This document shows positions 8,744 to 17,151 of a DNA stretch of 64,000 bases, piece by piece. The notes beneath the pieces were generated by a model. That model was not told the origin of the DNA and searched no databases. It saw only the letters and a list, made by a program, of their open reading frames with translations. Source of the stretch: Streptomyces canus (GTDB lineage Bacteria; Actinomycetota; Actinomycetes; Streptomycetales; Streptomycetaceae); the NCBI RefSeq assembly GCF_001514145.1, contig NZ_KQ948666.1:58775-122774 (forward strand), in the 5' to 3' direction. Every line of letters starts with the position of its first letter. Position 1 is the stretch's first letter. The position numbers were made by a program, and so were the translations under genes.

Positions 8744-9529
8744 ATGGGCGGACTCCGTCTGTTCCACACCGACCTCGGTCCGGCCGGAGCACCGGCTTTG
8801 CTGCTGGTGCACGGCTGGGGCGGTGACGGCAGGGAGTGGTCCCCGCACGCGGAGACGCTGGCGGGCCGGTTCCGTCTCGTCGTACCGGATCTGCGGGGGC
8901 ACGGCCGCTCACCGGTCCCGGCGGACGACAACACGCCGGTGGCCATGGCCGACGATCTCGCGGGTCTCGTCGAATCCCTGGACACCGGTCCGGTGGTCGC
9001 CGTCGGACACTCCATGGGCGGGCAGGTGGTCAACCTGCCGGCCGTCCGGCATCCCGCCCTCGTCCGGTCGGTGATCGCCCTCGATCCCGCACATGGCGCG
9101 CACGGCGCCGAGGTGGACGGGATCCCGGCCAGGCTCGCCGCATACCGGGAATGGGGGGCCCGCGCGGCCGCCGAGTTCGTGGCCGGGGCGTTCGGTCCGG
9201 ACGCACGGCGGGGCCTGCGCACGGCCCACGTCCGCACCATGCTGGGCACGCCCGACCATGTCATCGCCCAGGCGTACGCCGGCATGTACACCGACCCGGG
9301 CGCGGTCGGTATCCGCCCGCACAGCGAGGCCCACCTCCGGCTGCGCGGCCGGCCGGCGCTCACCGTATGGACGTCGGAGGAAGCGGCCGCATGGGAACGC
9401 GGCACACTGCACGCGCCCGGCTCCCGCGTGGAGCACTGGCCGGACTCCGGGCACTATCTGCACGAGGAGCACGTCCACCGCACGATCCGGCTGCTCCGCG
9501 ACTGGGCGGAACGGGCGGCCGACGGCTGA
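8744..9529 (+). CDS. Alpha/beta-hydrolase fold protein
   Basis: 261 residues. The oxyanion motif HGWGG (23-27), the PDLRGHGRS segment, the nucleophile elbow GHSMGG (Ser90) and a C-terminal SGHYLHEEH segment supplying the catalytic His give a complete alpha/beta-hydrolase triad arrangement. There is no signal peptide, so it is cytoplasmic. The substrate cannot be read from sequence; esterase, lactonase or epoxide-hydrolase-like activity are all possible. A GGGAGGG ribosome site stands about 10 bases before the ATG. It sits between the eroded sugar locus and the convergent GH97 gene. Confidence 0.88.
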   Translation: MGGLRLFHTDLGPAGAPALLLVHGWGGDGREWSPHAETLAGRFRLVVPDLRGHGRSPVPADDNTPVAMADDLAGLVESLDTGPVVAVGHSMGGQVVNLPAVRHPALVRSVIALDPAHGAHGAEVDGIPARLAAYREWGARAAAEFVAGAFGPDARRGLRTAHVRTMLGTPDHVIAQAYAGMYTDPGAVGIRPHSEAHLRLRGRPALTVWTSEEAAAWERGTLHAPGSRVEHWPDSGHYLHEEHVHRTIRLLRDWAERAADG

Positions 9530-9656
9530 GAATCCCGCACCGACGGTCAGTCGCCGCAGTGGGCCCTGGCGACCGCGTCGTTCCGCGTACCGTCCGCCGA
9601 GTCGACTTCCGGTACCCACGGGTTCGGCGGACAGCGCAACCGCCTCCGGTGCAGGG

Positions 9657-11642
9657 TCAGCTCGGCTTCAGGACGATCGCCTGGCCGCCCGCCGGGGCCA
9701 TGGCCACGTTCAGAGTGCCCTCGGCGGTGACGGACCGGGTGCCGACCACGACCGGGGTCTGGTACGGGGCGGTCCCGGGGGTGCCGTCGGCGTACACGGT
9801 TGCCGTGTAGGTGCCGCCGCCCAGGAACGACAGGGGGATCGACAGGGTCCGGGAGGTCTCGTTGGTCATGGCCCCGAGGTACCAGGTGTCGCCGCTCCGG
9901 CGGGCCACCGCCACGTACTCGCCGATCGAACCGGCCAGGGTCCGGCTCTCGTCCCAGGTCGTGGGGACGGCGTTGAACCAGGGCAGTCCGGGCCAGTTCG
10001 CCGGGTTGGTGTACTTGGACGGCTTGTCGTACCAGAAGAGGAAGTTGAGGGGCTGGTAGTACACCGCTGCCATGGCCATCTGGTGGGCGTTGGTCGTCTT
10101 GTCCCGTGACTGGCCGTAGCAGATCGTGTAGTCCATCGGGCCGCCGATGTTGCGGGCGAAGGGCAGCGTCACGTTGTGCGTGGCGGTCGGGAACTGCTCG
10201 TTGCCCCGGACGCCTTCCAGGCTGATCCAGTTGGGGTAGGTGCGTTCGTAGCCGAACGGCCGGACGTCGTCGTGCATGTCGATCAGCAACTGGTATTTGG
10301 CGGCTGTCTTCGCCCAGTCGGTGATCTGGTCGGTCATCGTCCGCGTACCGTCGTTGATGAAGCCGAGCTTGATGCCCGCGACGCCCCAGCCCTTGTAGAG
10401 GCCGAACAGGGAGTCCGCGTCGGTCAGTGCGAGCCGGTTGACGTAGAGGAAGACGCCGATGCCCTTGCTCGTGGCGTACGAGATGACGGACGGGAGGTCG
10501 ATGGCCGCTATCGGCCTGGTCGCGTCGGTGGTCGTGAACTCGGGGCCGTACCAGCCGGCGTCGTACTCGACGTACTCCAGGCCGCGGGCCACGGCGAAGT
10601 CGACGCCCGCCAGGCCCGCGGCGGTGCTGAGCTCGCAGCGGAAGACCTTGCCCGGCTTGATCCACGAGGTGTCGGCCAGGGCGCCGGGCGGGGCCAGGTT
10701 GAGGATCAGCTCGGCGTTGTCGACCAGCTCGGCATGGGTGGAACCGATTACTATCGCGCGCCACGGTGTGGCGAAGGGGGTCGTGACCGTGCTGGCCGGT
10801 TCGACCGGGCCGGTGCCACGGGCGGTGTGTTCCATCAGGAAGGCGGACAGGGTGCCGGGCTGCCCGTCGGTCGAACCGAGCATCAGGCGCGGGAAGCCGA
10901 GCCGGGCCGACTCGCAGACGCAGGCGATGAGCCCGTCCGCGAGGGTGGCGGTGAGCGGCAGGTCGGTGAGGGGGCCGTTGTCCGTGGTGGAGGTGCCGGT
11001 GACCGGGATGGAGCCCGGCGCCACCGGGAGGTAGGCGTCCTCGTCGCGGGCGCTGTAGACGGTGGTGTCGTCGGGGAAGGCGAACGTGGTCAGTTCGCTC
11101 GCGACGGTGGCGGTGCCTTCGTCGAGCAGGAGGTAGCGCAGCGCGACACCGGTCCGGTAGGCGCGGATCTGGACGCCGAAGCGGGCCCCCGAGGCGGTGT
11201 CCCGCAGGTTCCACCGCTGCTCCTGATAGTGGTCGGTGATGGTGGCATTGCGGCCGTACACCGGGTTCCAGGTGGTGCGGGCGGTCCCGTGCTGGTTGCG
11301 GGTCACGGTCACGTCGCTGCCGAAAACGGTTCCGTCGCTCAGTTCGAGGCCCAGGACGGACGTGTCGACGACCGTCCTGCCTTGGTGGTGGACGGACCAC
11401 CGGAGCGCTCCGTCCACCACCGACATCGTGATGGCGTTGCCGCCCATCCGCGCGGTCGCGCAGTCCGACTGCCCTGCGTCGGCCGCTCCTTCGGCCGCGT
11501 GGACCGGCTGCGCGGTGCCGGCCCCCGCCGCGGCCAGACCGACGGTGACGGCCGTGCCCTTGAGGACACCCCGGCGCGACAGCGCCCCCGGGCTGCCGGC
11601 TCTGTCCCGCGGGGGCTCTTCCCGGTCCTCTGTGGTTCTCAT
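9657..11642 (-). CDS. Tat-exported glycoside hydrolase family 97 (alpha-glucosidase/alpha-galactosidase type)
   Basis: 661 residues. A twin-arginine signal (LSRRGVLKG, hydrophobic core, cleavage near VHAAEG, residues 22-52) directs folded export. The body shows GH97 features: an N-terminal beta-sandwich (GTARTTWNPVYG), a TIM barrel with GVAGIKLGFIND, LLIDMHDDVRPFG, YERTYPNWISLEGVRGNE and HNVTLPFARNIGGPMDY, and a C-terminal beta domain. Family members cleave alpha-glucosides or alpha-galactosides. A Gly sits in KLGF where retaining members carry a nucleophilic Asp, which would favour an inverting mechanism (tentative). LacI-type operator palindromes lie upstream. The ATG at 11642 is chosen because the signal peptide begins right after it. 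Confidence 0.88.
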   Translation of the reverse strand: MRTTEDREEPPRDRAGSPGALSRRGVLKGTAVTVGLAAAGAGTAQPVHAAEGAADAGQSDCATARMGGNAITMSVVDGALRWSVHHQGRTVVDTSVLGLELSDGTVFGSDVTVTRNQHGTARTTWNPVYGRNATITDHYQEQRWNLRDTASGARFGVQIRAYRTGVALRYLLLDEGTATVASELTTFAFPDDTTVYSARDEDAYLPVAPGSIPVTGTSTTDNGPLTDLPLTATLADGLIACVCESARLGFPRLMLGSTDGQPGTLSAFLMEHTARGTGPVEPASTVTTPFATPWRAIVIGSTHAELVDNAELILNLAPPGALADTSWIKPGKVFRCELSTAAGLAGVDFAVARGLEYVEYDAGWYGPEFTTTDATRPIAAIDLPSVISYATSKGIGVFLYVNRLALTDADSLFGLYKGWGVAGIKLGFINDGTRTMTDQITDWAKTAAKYQLLIDMHDDVRPFGYERTYPNWISLEGVRGNEQFPTATHNVTLPFARNIGGPMDYTICYGQSRDKTTNAHQMAMAAVYYQPLNFLFWYDKPSKYTNPANWPGLPWFNAVPTTWDESRTLAGSIGEYVAVARRSGDTWYLGAMTNETSRTLSIPLSFLGGGTYTATVYADGTPGTAPYQTPVVVGTRSVTAEGTLNVAMAPAGGQAIVLKPS

Positions 11643-11665
11643 GGTGAGCGAGGCCTCTCCGTCGA

Positions 11666-11694
11666 GTAAACGTTTTCTACTGGAGAACGTTGTA
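11666..11694. promoter_or_regulatory. Putative LacI-family operator pair upstream of the GH97 gene
   Basis: GTAAACGTTTTC (11666-11677) and GAGAACGTTGTAC (11682-11694) both centre on AACGTT, the typical LacI-family core. They lie 24-52 bp before the GH97 start. The first resembles GTAAGCGTTTAC beside the lacI-type gene at 6749-7858. Confidence 0.5.
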
Positions 11695-11728
11695 CGTCGC
11701 CGGGGGAGTTGGGTCAAGACCTGCGGAA

Positions 11729-11757
11729 GGCCCAGGCGCTGTGGATCCGCCTGGGCC
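11729..11757 (-). terminator. Hairpin downstream of the methyltransferase gene
   Basis: Perfect 10-bp inverted repeat GGCCCAGGCG / CGCCTGGGCC with a 9-nt loop, about 58 bp after the stop codon of the minus-strand methyltransferase gene. Confidence 0.65.
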
Positions 11758-11814
11758 CCGGGGCGGGTCGGCGACGATGCGCAGCCTTCCGCCGGCACGA
11801 CACGCCTTGGTTCT

Positions 11815-12522
11815 CTAGATCTTCCGCATGCGGACGGCGACGAAGAACGGCGTCTGAAGAGTCTTGAGGTAGCGGACCTCGTCGACCTGGCGGGCGGCCT
11901 CAGTGGCCCGCGGCTCCACGAAGCGCTCCAACGCGAAGCCGGTGTCAAGGAGTTCGCCCAGGAAGGTCTGCATCGTCATACGGCGGTGGGAGTTCGTGGT
12001 GCCGCTGTCCCCGAAACGTGTCTCGACACGGTCCTCGTCGAAGTAGGAGCCGCCGTGCCAGACCCAGTCGGCGGTCGGGTGGACCGTGGAGACCAGCAGG
12101 ATCCCGCCGGGACGCAGCACGCGGTGCAGTTCGGCGAGCAGTTGCCGGCGGGCCTCCAGATGATGATGCACCAGGGCCATGACCACCAGGTCGAACGAGT
12201 CGTCCGGCAGGAAGTCGAGTGGTTCCTCCAGGTCGTGGTGGTGCAGGGTGACGGAGTCGTCGTCGCCGATACGGTCGCGGGCATGGCGCAGCAGCGTCGC
12301 GCTGCCCTCGACGCCGACCACCTCGGCCGCGCCGCGCGCCCGCAGTTCCGTGACGTAGTGCCCGGCGCCGCAGCCGATGTCCAGGACCCGCAGCCCGGTG
12401 ACGTCACCGGCCAGGGCGAACATGGCGGGCCGGTCGGTGTGGGCGTTGTAGGGGCCGTCGGTCGCGTTGTCGGCGAAGTAGTCGCCGAGGTTCCCCTCGT
12501 AAGCGGTGTTGATGCGCATCAC
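11815..12522 (-). CDS. Class I SAM-dependent methyltransferase
   Basis: 235 residues from GTG 12522 or ATG 12519 (adjacent codons; no clear ribosome site separates them). SAM motif I is VLDIGCGAGHYV (about 46-57), followed by the acidic ribose-binding segment VVGVEGSATLL and motif IV-V FDLVVMALVHHHL, then LRPGGILLVSTVHPTADW. This matches UbiE/SmtA-like class I enzymes. The C-terminal half, which determines substrate, is not diagnostic. It probably methylates a small molecule in the cytoplasm. It is downstream of and codirectional with the membrane-protein gene at 12540 (18 bp apart), so the two are probably one transcript. Confidence 0.85.
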   Translation of the reverse strand: MMRINTAYEGNLGDYFADNATDGPYNAHTDRPAMFALAGDVTGLRVLDIGCGAGHYVTELRARGAAEVVGVEGSATLLRHARDRIGDDDSVTLHHHDLEEPLDFLPDDSFDLVVMALVHHHLEARRQLLAELHRVLRPGGILLVSTVHPTADWVWHGGSYFDEDRVETRFGDSGTTNSHRRMTMQTFLGELLDTGFALERFVEPRATEAARQVDEVRYLKTLQTPFFVAVRMRKI

Positions 12523-12539
12523 CGCATGCTGTCAGGGAT

Positions 12540-13670
12540 TCAAGCAGGGACAACAGACGACGGCAGGGGCTCGCGGTCCCCGGCCAGCCGCAGTGTCACG
12601 AAGGCCGCCAGTCCTGCCGTGACGCCGAAGGTGAGGGCGGCGGGGACGCCTGAGCCGAGAGCGGAGAACAGGTGCACGGGACCCCACACGGCGGCGGTGT
12701 CGTCGATCGCCATGTGCAGGACCTGGCTCGCGAACAGTCCCAGCACGGTCGCGCAGACCGTGCCCATCGCCATCGCCGGCACGGTGGTCCTGGTGAGCAG
12801 GCCGGGCAGCAGACGCAGTGACCACCACACCACGGCCAGCAGGAGCCCGTCGGCGGCCCGGTACAGCAGCCAGTGTCCGAGGGGCGCGGTCGACGGCCCC
12901 GCCCAGGCACCGAGCAGCAGCCACTGACGCAGCAGGTCACCGGGCTCGGACAGCAGGCCCGCGCCACTGAACGTGGTCTGTATCCAGGCCGCCGCCGACT
13001 GGTACGACAGGACCACCAGGGACAGTGCGACCACGGCGGTTCCGGCGCTCGCCGCCAGTCGGGCGGGGCGCGCCGGCACATCGCGCCGGGGCAGTGGTTC
13101 CGCGCCCTTGGCGCAGACACGCGCCACGAGCACCGTGATCAGGGCGGTCAACAGCCCCGCGAACACCGGGACCGGTCCGCTCGAGGCGATCACCCCCGCC
13201 AGCTGCGTCAGGACCCGGAAGCTGCTGTGCGGCCGGGACGCGATCAGCCAGGGCGCGGAGACCGTCACGGCCAAGGTCGCGGACACCGGTGCCCAGGCCC
13301 ACAGGGTGAGCAACGTGGCCGGGGTACGGCCCCGCGTCGGCGGGATCCTGCGGAGCAGGAGCAACGTGCCGGCCAGGAAGAAAGCGAAGACGGTCACGAA
13401 TCTGATCTGCATCGCGGTGCTGTACAGAGCGGTATACCGGGTGTCTCCGCCCGTGCCCGCGTCCGCGGATCCGTCGGAGGGCAGGGCCACCGAGGAGTCG
13501 TACGACCAGGGCATGAGCCAGCGCCGGAGTTCGTTCACGGAGTCCACGTCGAACACGCTGGTGCTGCCACGCAGTTGCAGTGCCTCCGCGCTCGCCCCCG
13601 CCCACCACAGCAACAGCGTGAACAGCAGGCCCCCGACCAGGGCCGGTATGACCGCGCGCCGGTATGTCAT
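12540..13670 (-). CDS. Polytopic integral membrane protein of unknown function
   Basis: 376 residues with roughly eight to ten hydrophobic segments, starting with AVIPALVGGLLFTLLLWWAG near the N-terminus, and a large loop between the first two (about residues 35-90) that is rich in polar residues. Several cytoplasmic loops are Arg-rich (RRIPPTRGRTP, CAKGAEPLPRRD). No enzyme, transporter or polymerase signature is visible. The ATG at 13670 has a GGGGGAAG site 5 bases upstream and starts directly at the first transmembrane helix. The same frame stays open further upstream, but that extension lacks a ribosome site. Likely cotranscribed with the methyltransferase 18 bp downstream. Function unknown. 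Confidence 0.8.
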   Translation of the reverse strand: MTYRRAVIPALVGGLLFTLLLWWAGASAEALQLRGSTSVFDVDSVNELRRWLMPWSYDSSVALPSDGSADAGTGGDTRYTALYSTAMQIRFVTVFAFFLAGTLLLLRRIPPTRGRTPATLLTLWAWAPVSATLAVTVSAPWLIASRPHSSFRVLTQLAGVIASSGPVPVFAGLLTALITVLVARVCAKGAEPLPRRDVPARPARLAASAGTAVVALSLVVLSYQSAAAWIQTTFSGAGLLSEPGDLLRQWLLLGAWAGPSTAPLGHWLLYRAADGLLLAVVWWSLRLLPGLLTRTTVPAMAMGTVCATVLGLFASQVLHMAIDDTAAVWGPVHLFSALGSGVPAALTFGVTAGLAAFVTLRLAGDREPLPSSVVPA

Positions 13671-13860
13671 GTTGCTTCCCCCGCCTCGCCCCTGTGTCCG
13701 TGGGTGTCTCGAACAGAGGAAGAGTAGGGGCAGGTGATCGCGCGTGAACGGGCGGGGTGATCCGCTTCCAACTGATCCTTTTCGAGCGTGCGTGACTCCC
13801 GGAGCCGATCCACCGCCGATACTGTCGACGTCGCCTGAACCAACGACCAAGGCAGAGAAG

Positions 13861-14274
13861 TTGACCTCGCAGACCCACCCCGTCGACCACGAACTCGTCC
13901 AGGCCGCGGCGCATGTCGCTCGCACACGGTGCCGAGGCGACAACCACACCATGGCGGCCGCGGCCCGTGCCCGCGACGGGCGGATCATCACCGCCGTGAA
14001 CGCGTACCACTTCACGGGAGGCCCCTGCGCCGAACTGGTCCTCCTCGGCGCGGCGGCCGCCCAGGGCGCCTACGAACTGGAGACGATCGTCGCCGTGGGC
14101 GACCGCGACCGAGGGGTCGTTCCGCCGTGCGGCCGGTGCCGGCAGGTCCTCCTCGACTACTTCCCCGACCTCGAGGTCATCGTCGGCGAAGGCACCCGGA
14201 CCCGGACCGTGCGCATCACCGACCTGCTGCCCGAGAGCTACGTCTGGGCCGACCACCAGCTCGACGCCGAGTGA
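13861..14274 (+). CDS. Cytidine deaminase / blasticidin-S deaminase-like protein
   Basis: 137 residues from a TTG at 13861, preceded by a purine-rich AGAGAAG ribosome site; an upstream in-frame start at 13744 would add a Pro-rich tail foreign to the family. Zinc and catalytic motifs are present: GGPCAE (Cys plus proton-shuttling Glu) and PPCGRCRQ (two further Cys ligands). This all-Cys zinc set is typical of small tetrameric cytidine deaminases and blasticidin-S deaminases. The HTMAAAARARDGRII and VNAYHFTGGPCAEL segments suit the blasticidin-type branch. It probably deaminates a cytidine-like nucleoside, either for salvage or for detoxification of nucleoside antibiotics. It diverges from the membrane-protein gene. 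Confidence 0.8.
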   Translation: MTSQTHPVDHELVQAAAHVARTRCRGDNHTMAAAARARDGRIITAVNAYHFTGGPCAELVLLGAAAAQGAYELETIVAVGDRDRGVVPPCGRCRQVLLDYFPDLEVIVGEGTRTRTVRITDLLPESYVWADHQLDAE

Positions 14275-14391
14275 CACCGACCACTGACGACGGTCGCGAC
14301 GGACGCGTGGCATGGTCATCAGCGCAGTGGACAGCAGCCTCGTAAGCCGGCGCCGGAGGCGCCGGCCCACCCGACACAAGGAGCGACAACC

Positions 14392-15390
14392 ATGCGGTAC
14401 CGCACACTCGGCAGTTCGGACCTGAACGTCTCGGAGATCTCGCTCGGGTCCTGGCTCACCTACTCCGGCGGCGTCGAGGCGGACGCGACCCGTGCCTGCA
14501 CCGAGGCGGCCTTTGACGCGGGCATCAACTTCTTCGACACCGCCAACGCCTACGGGCGAGGAGCCGCCGAGACGGCCTGGGGCGAGATCCTGTCCGCCCA
14601 CCCCCGTGACTCCTACATCCTGGCCACCAAGGTCTATTTCCCGATGTCGGACGACCCTGCCGACCGTGGACTGTCCCCCGCCCACATCGCCCAGCAGATC
14701 GACGCCTCCCTCACCCGCCTCAGGACCGACCATGTCGACCTGTACCAGGCCCACCGTTTCGACTTCAGTGTGCCGATCGAGGACACCGTCGAGGCGTTCC
14801 AGAAGGTCGTCGAGCAGGGCAAGGCCCGCTACATCGGCTTCAGCGAGTGGACCCCCGAACAGATCCGGGCCGCGATCGACGTCGCCGGCCCCGATCTGTT
14901 CGTCTCCTCCCAGCCGCAGTACTCCATGCTCTGGCAGGCACCCGAGGCCGAGGTGTTCGGCCTGTGCGCCGCCAACGGCATCTCCCAGATCGTCTGGTCT
15001 CCGCTGGCGCAGGGGGTACTGACCGGCAAGTACAAGCCCGGACAACCCGTCCCCGAGGGAAGCCGGTTCGCCTCCGCGGACATGGCGGTCTCCCAGGACC
15101 TGGTCTACAGCGACGCCATTCTCGAAGCGGTCCAACGCCTCGTCCCGATCGCGGAGGAGGCCGGGATGAGCATGGCCACCCTGGCGCTCGCGTGGGTCCT
15201 GCGCCGCGGCGAGGTCGCCTCCGCGATCACCGGCGCCTCCCGCCCCGACCAGGTCCACGCCAACGCCGCCGCCTCCGGCGTGGAGCTGTCCGACGACCTG
15301 CTGACCGCCGTCGACCAGGCCCTCGGCGACGTCCCCGTCACCGAACCCACCCTCGCCCCCGGCGCCGAGGCCGGCATCAAGCACCGCTGA
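14392..15390 (+). CDS. Aldo/keto reductase, potassium-channel beta-subunit-like (AKR) family
   Basis: 332 residues. The catalytic tetrad region shows Asp in FFDTANAYGRG, Tyr two residues later, Lys in LATKVYF and His in LYQAHRFDF. The NADPH-binding tail reads SAITGASRPDQVHANAAA. The pattern GSWLTYSGGVE plus VWSPLAQGVLTGKYKPG matches the Kv-beta/YghZ-type aldo/keto reductase group, which reduces aldehydes and methylglyoxal-like carbonyls with NADPH in the cytoplasm. The start has an AAGGAG site 8 bases upstream. A perfect terminator hairpin follows the stop, so the gene is a single-gene unit. Confidence 0.92.
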   Translation: MRYRTLGSSDLNVSEISLGSWLTYSGGVEADATRACTEAAFDAGINFFDTANAYGRGAAETAWGEILSAHPRDSYILATKVYFPMSDDPADRGLSPAHIAQQIDASLTRLRTDHVDLYQAHRFDFSVPIEDTVEAFQKVVEQGKARYIGFSEWTPEQIRAAIDVAGPDLFVSSQPQYSMLWQAPEAEVFGLCAANGISQIVWSPLAQGVLTGKYKPGQPVPEGSRFASADMAVSQDLVYSDAILEAVQRLVPIAEEAGMSMATLALAWVLRRGEVASAITGASRPDQVHANAAASGVELSDDLLTAVDQALGDVPVTEPTLAPGAEAGIKHR

Positions 15391-15398
15391 ACTCGTAC

Positions 15399-15419
15399 GG
15401 CCGACCACCCTGGTCGGCC
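15399..15419 (+). terminator. Intrinsic terminator hairpin after the aldo/keto reductase gene
   Basis: Perfect 9-bp inverted repeat GGCCGACCA / TGGTCGGCC with a CCC loop, beginning 8 bp after the stop codon. Confidence 0.75.
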
Positions 15420-15650
15420 CGACCGGCACCCTGCCCGCCCTCACCCTCGCGGCCGGCCCCCGGGTTCGGTCTCGTGGATGCGACGCAGCAGCTTCCCGCA
15501 GCTCAGCAGGACCTGCCAGGCGGCTCCCGGAACGCGACGGCCTGTGCGGTCCGCGTGCAGCCCGCCACCACGGCACCGGCCGCGGCGTCGATGACGCCGG
15601 GCCGGCTGATGTGGCCGCCGCGGGCCGGCGCGCCCGCGGGGAGCGTGTGT

Positions 15651-16028
15651 TCAGCAGCTGCTGGTCCAGGTGTGCGAGTCCCCCCGGTCGTTGGCCGCTG
15701 CGTTGTACGGCACCTCCTGCCCCGGGCTCAGGCAGATGGTGACGCCGCCGCCCTGCCAGGCACTGGCGTACACCTTTACGTGGTCCTTGATGCCCGGGCC
15801 CGAGATGCCGTGGTTGGCCCACGAGCTGTCCTCGTCCGCGATGTTGCTCTCCCACCAGCCGTCGTCGCCTGTCCAACCCACCGACAGCCCACCGTAGTTG
15901 GCGTCGGTGTAGGCGCAGAAGCTCCCCTGGGCGCAGGGTGCGGCGGCCTGGGCCGTACCCGGTACGACGGCCAGGGCGGTGCCGGCGGCGAGGAACAGTC
16001 CGGCCGCGGTGATGAAGGTCTTGCGCAT
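15651..16028 (-). CDS. Secreted peptidase inhibitor I36-family protein
   Basis: 125 residues. A Sec signal peptide (MRKTFITAAGLFLAAGTALA, cleavage about AQAAAP, residues 28-30) precedes a roughly 95-residue domain with four Cys (CAQGSFC, ICLSPG, TSSC), which suits two disulfides, and the FCAYTDANYGG motif. This is the beta/gamma-crystallin-like I36 fold of Streptomyces metalloprotease inhibitors (SMPI family). It is exported as a small stable protein that may inhibit metallopeptidases, although most I36 paralogs are untested. Transcribed alone. The 230 bp between it and the aldo/keto reductase terminator contain no convincing gene. Confidence 0.85.
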   Translation of the reverse strand: MRKTFITAAGLFLAAGTALAVVPGTAQAAAPCAQGSFCAYTDANYGGLSVGWTGDDGWWESNIADEDSSWANHGISGPGIKDHVKVYASAWQGGGVTICLSPGQEVPYNAAANDRGDSHTWTSSC

Positions 16029-16073
16029 GATGTCGATCCCTTCGATGTGGTGGTGAGGTGACAGGAATGAGCC

Positions 16074-16943
16074 TCAGAGGCCGTGCCGCACGGCATACCG
16101 CAGCCCGTGGTCCCGCAGCTGCCGGTGCTCGGCGATCACGTCGGCGTACTCGGTGCGCAGCTCGGCGGCGTGCCGCTTCTCCAGCCGGGCACCGGTCCGG
16201 GCGAGGTCCGTGCGCCGCACGCACCGCGCCTCGGTCACGGCGAACCGCTGTTGCAGAGCGGTCGCTTCCCGCGGAGCGAGGTCACGGGCCCGGCGCTGCC
16301 ACGCACTGCGCAGCTCCCCGGGGCTGTCGGCCTGCTGTACGGGGGCGACACAGCGCGACCAGCGCGCGAGCGCGGCCCGGTAGACCGGGTCCTGAGTCAC
16401 CCGGCGGTGAGCGGCGGCACCGAGGTTGTTGACCGCTACCTCGGTGCGGAACCAGCGGCCCAGGTCGCCGTACAGAACCCGCTTCGCCTCGGCGAGACAA
16501 CCGTCGCTGTTGGCCTGGACGACCAGTCCGGTGGCCGTGCGGGTGGACAGCTCGCGGCGCCCGGTGCCGAACAGGGCGTCGGACAGGCGTTGTTGCTCCT
16601 TGGAAGCGCTGACCCCCTGCTCCCGCGAGCCGTGCTCCACCGGGATGCCGAACCCGTGCCGGGCCGCCCAGCCAGGATCGTCGATCCCGTACGGGAACTC
16701 CCGCTGCGGTGCGACTCCCCGCCCCTGCCCGTCGCCGCCGTCGGAACGCACCGATATCCGACGCTCCGTCAGACACCTCCTTGCAAGGGTGGATTCGGCG
16801 CTCTTCAGCAGATCGTCCTGGGCGCGGACGGACCGCGGCACGGAACCCGGGCCGCCCCCGTCGCCGCCGTCCGCGCAACCGCCCGCCAAGGTGGTCACAC
16901 ACACGGACAGCGCCACTGCGGAGACAAACCTCGAAGCCCGCAC
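16074..16943 (-). CDS. Putative lipoprotein of unknown function
   Basis: 289 residues from a GTG at 16943; an in-frame ATG at 17018 would add 25 Arg/Gly-rich residues ahead of the signal. A short basic N-terminus, a hydrophobic core and the lipobox LAGGC predict a lipid-anchored extracellular protein. The mature part is charged and rich in Arg and Glu, with scattered Cys in the RRCLTERR, SDGCLAEAKRV, SRCVAPV and EARCVRR segments. I recognise no domain, although similar Cys/Arg-rich lipoproteins are common in Streptomyces. It lies 46 bp upstream of the I36 inhibitor gene on the same strand and is divergent from the NCS1 permease gene. Confidence 0.75.
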   Translation of the reverse strand: MRASRFVSAVALSVCVTTLAGGCADGGDGGGPGSVPRSVRAQDDLLKSAESTLARRCLTERRISVRSDGGDGQGRGVAPQREFPYGIDDPGWAARHGFGIPVEHGSREQGVSASKEQQRLSDALFGTGRRELSTRTATGLVVQANSDGCLAEAKRVLYGDLGRWFRTEVAVNNLGAAAHRRVTQDPVYRAALARWSRCVAPVQQADSPGELRSAWQRRARDLAPREATALQQRFAVTEARCVRRTDLARTGARLEKRHAAELRTEYADVIAEHRQLRDHGLRYAVRHGL

Positions 16944-17076
16944 CGCGGACACCCCCGTCCTTTGCCCGGCCGTACCCCAGCGGGCTCGGCCGTTTCCGAC
17001 TCCTCGTCGGCTCGCCATCCAGTACAGGGGAGCGCGGGACGGCTGTGATCCTCGGAAGTCATAGGGCGGGTCTGGC

Positions 17077-17098
17077 GGGCGTCGCGTGATTGACGCCC
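17077..17098. promoter_or_regulatory. Inverted repeat in the divergent lipoprotein/permease promoter region
   Basis: GGGCGTC-8 nt-GACGCCC lies midway in the 133-210-bp space between the lipoprotein and NCS1 permease starts. It could be a regulator's operator. No matching regulator gene is adjacent. Confidence 0.35.
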
Positions 17099-17151
17099 CC
17101 GCGCCCCCTGCCTACCGTCGCCCCAACACATCTGAACAGGCAGGTTCGACG

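Noticed and set aside
15391..15650. Possible gene fragment between aldo/keto reductase and I36 inhibitor
   Set aside because: One minus frame looks faintly protein-like, but there is no start, ribosome site or family match.
12937..16224. 1,095-codon minus-strand frame
   Set aside because: It overlaps four supported genes on both strands and shows no protein signature. It is a high-G+C artefact.
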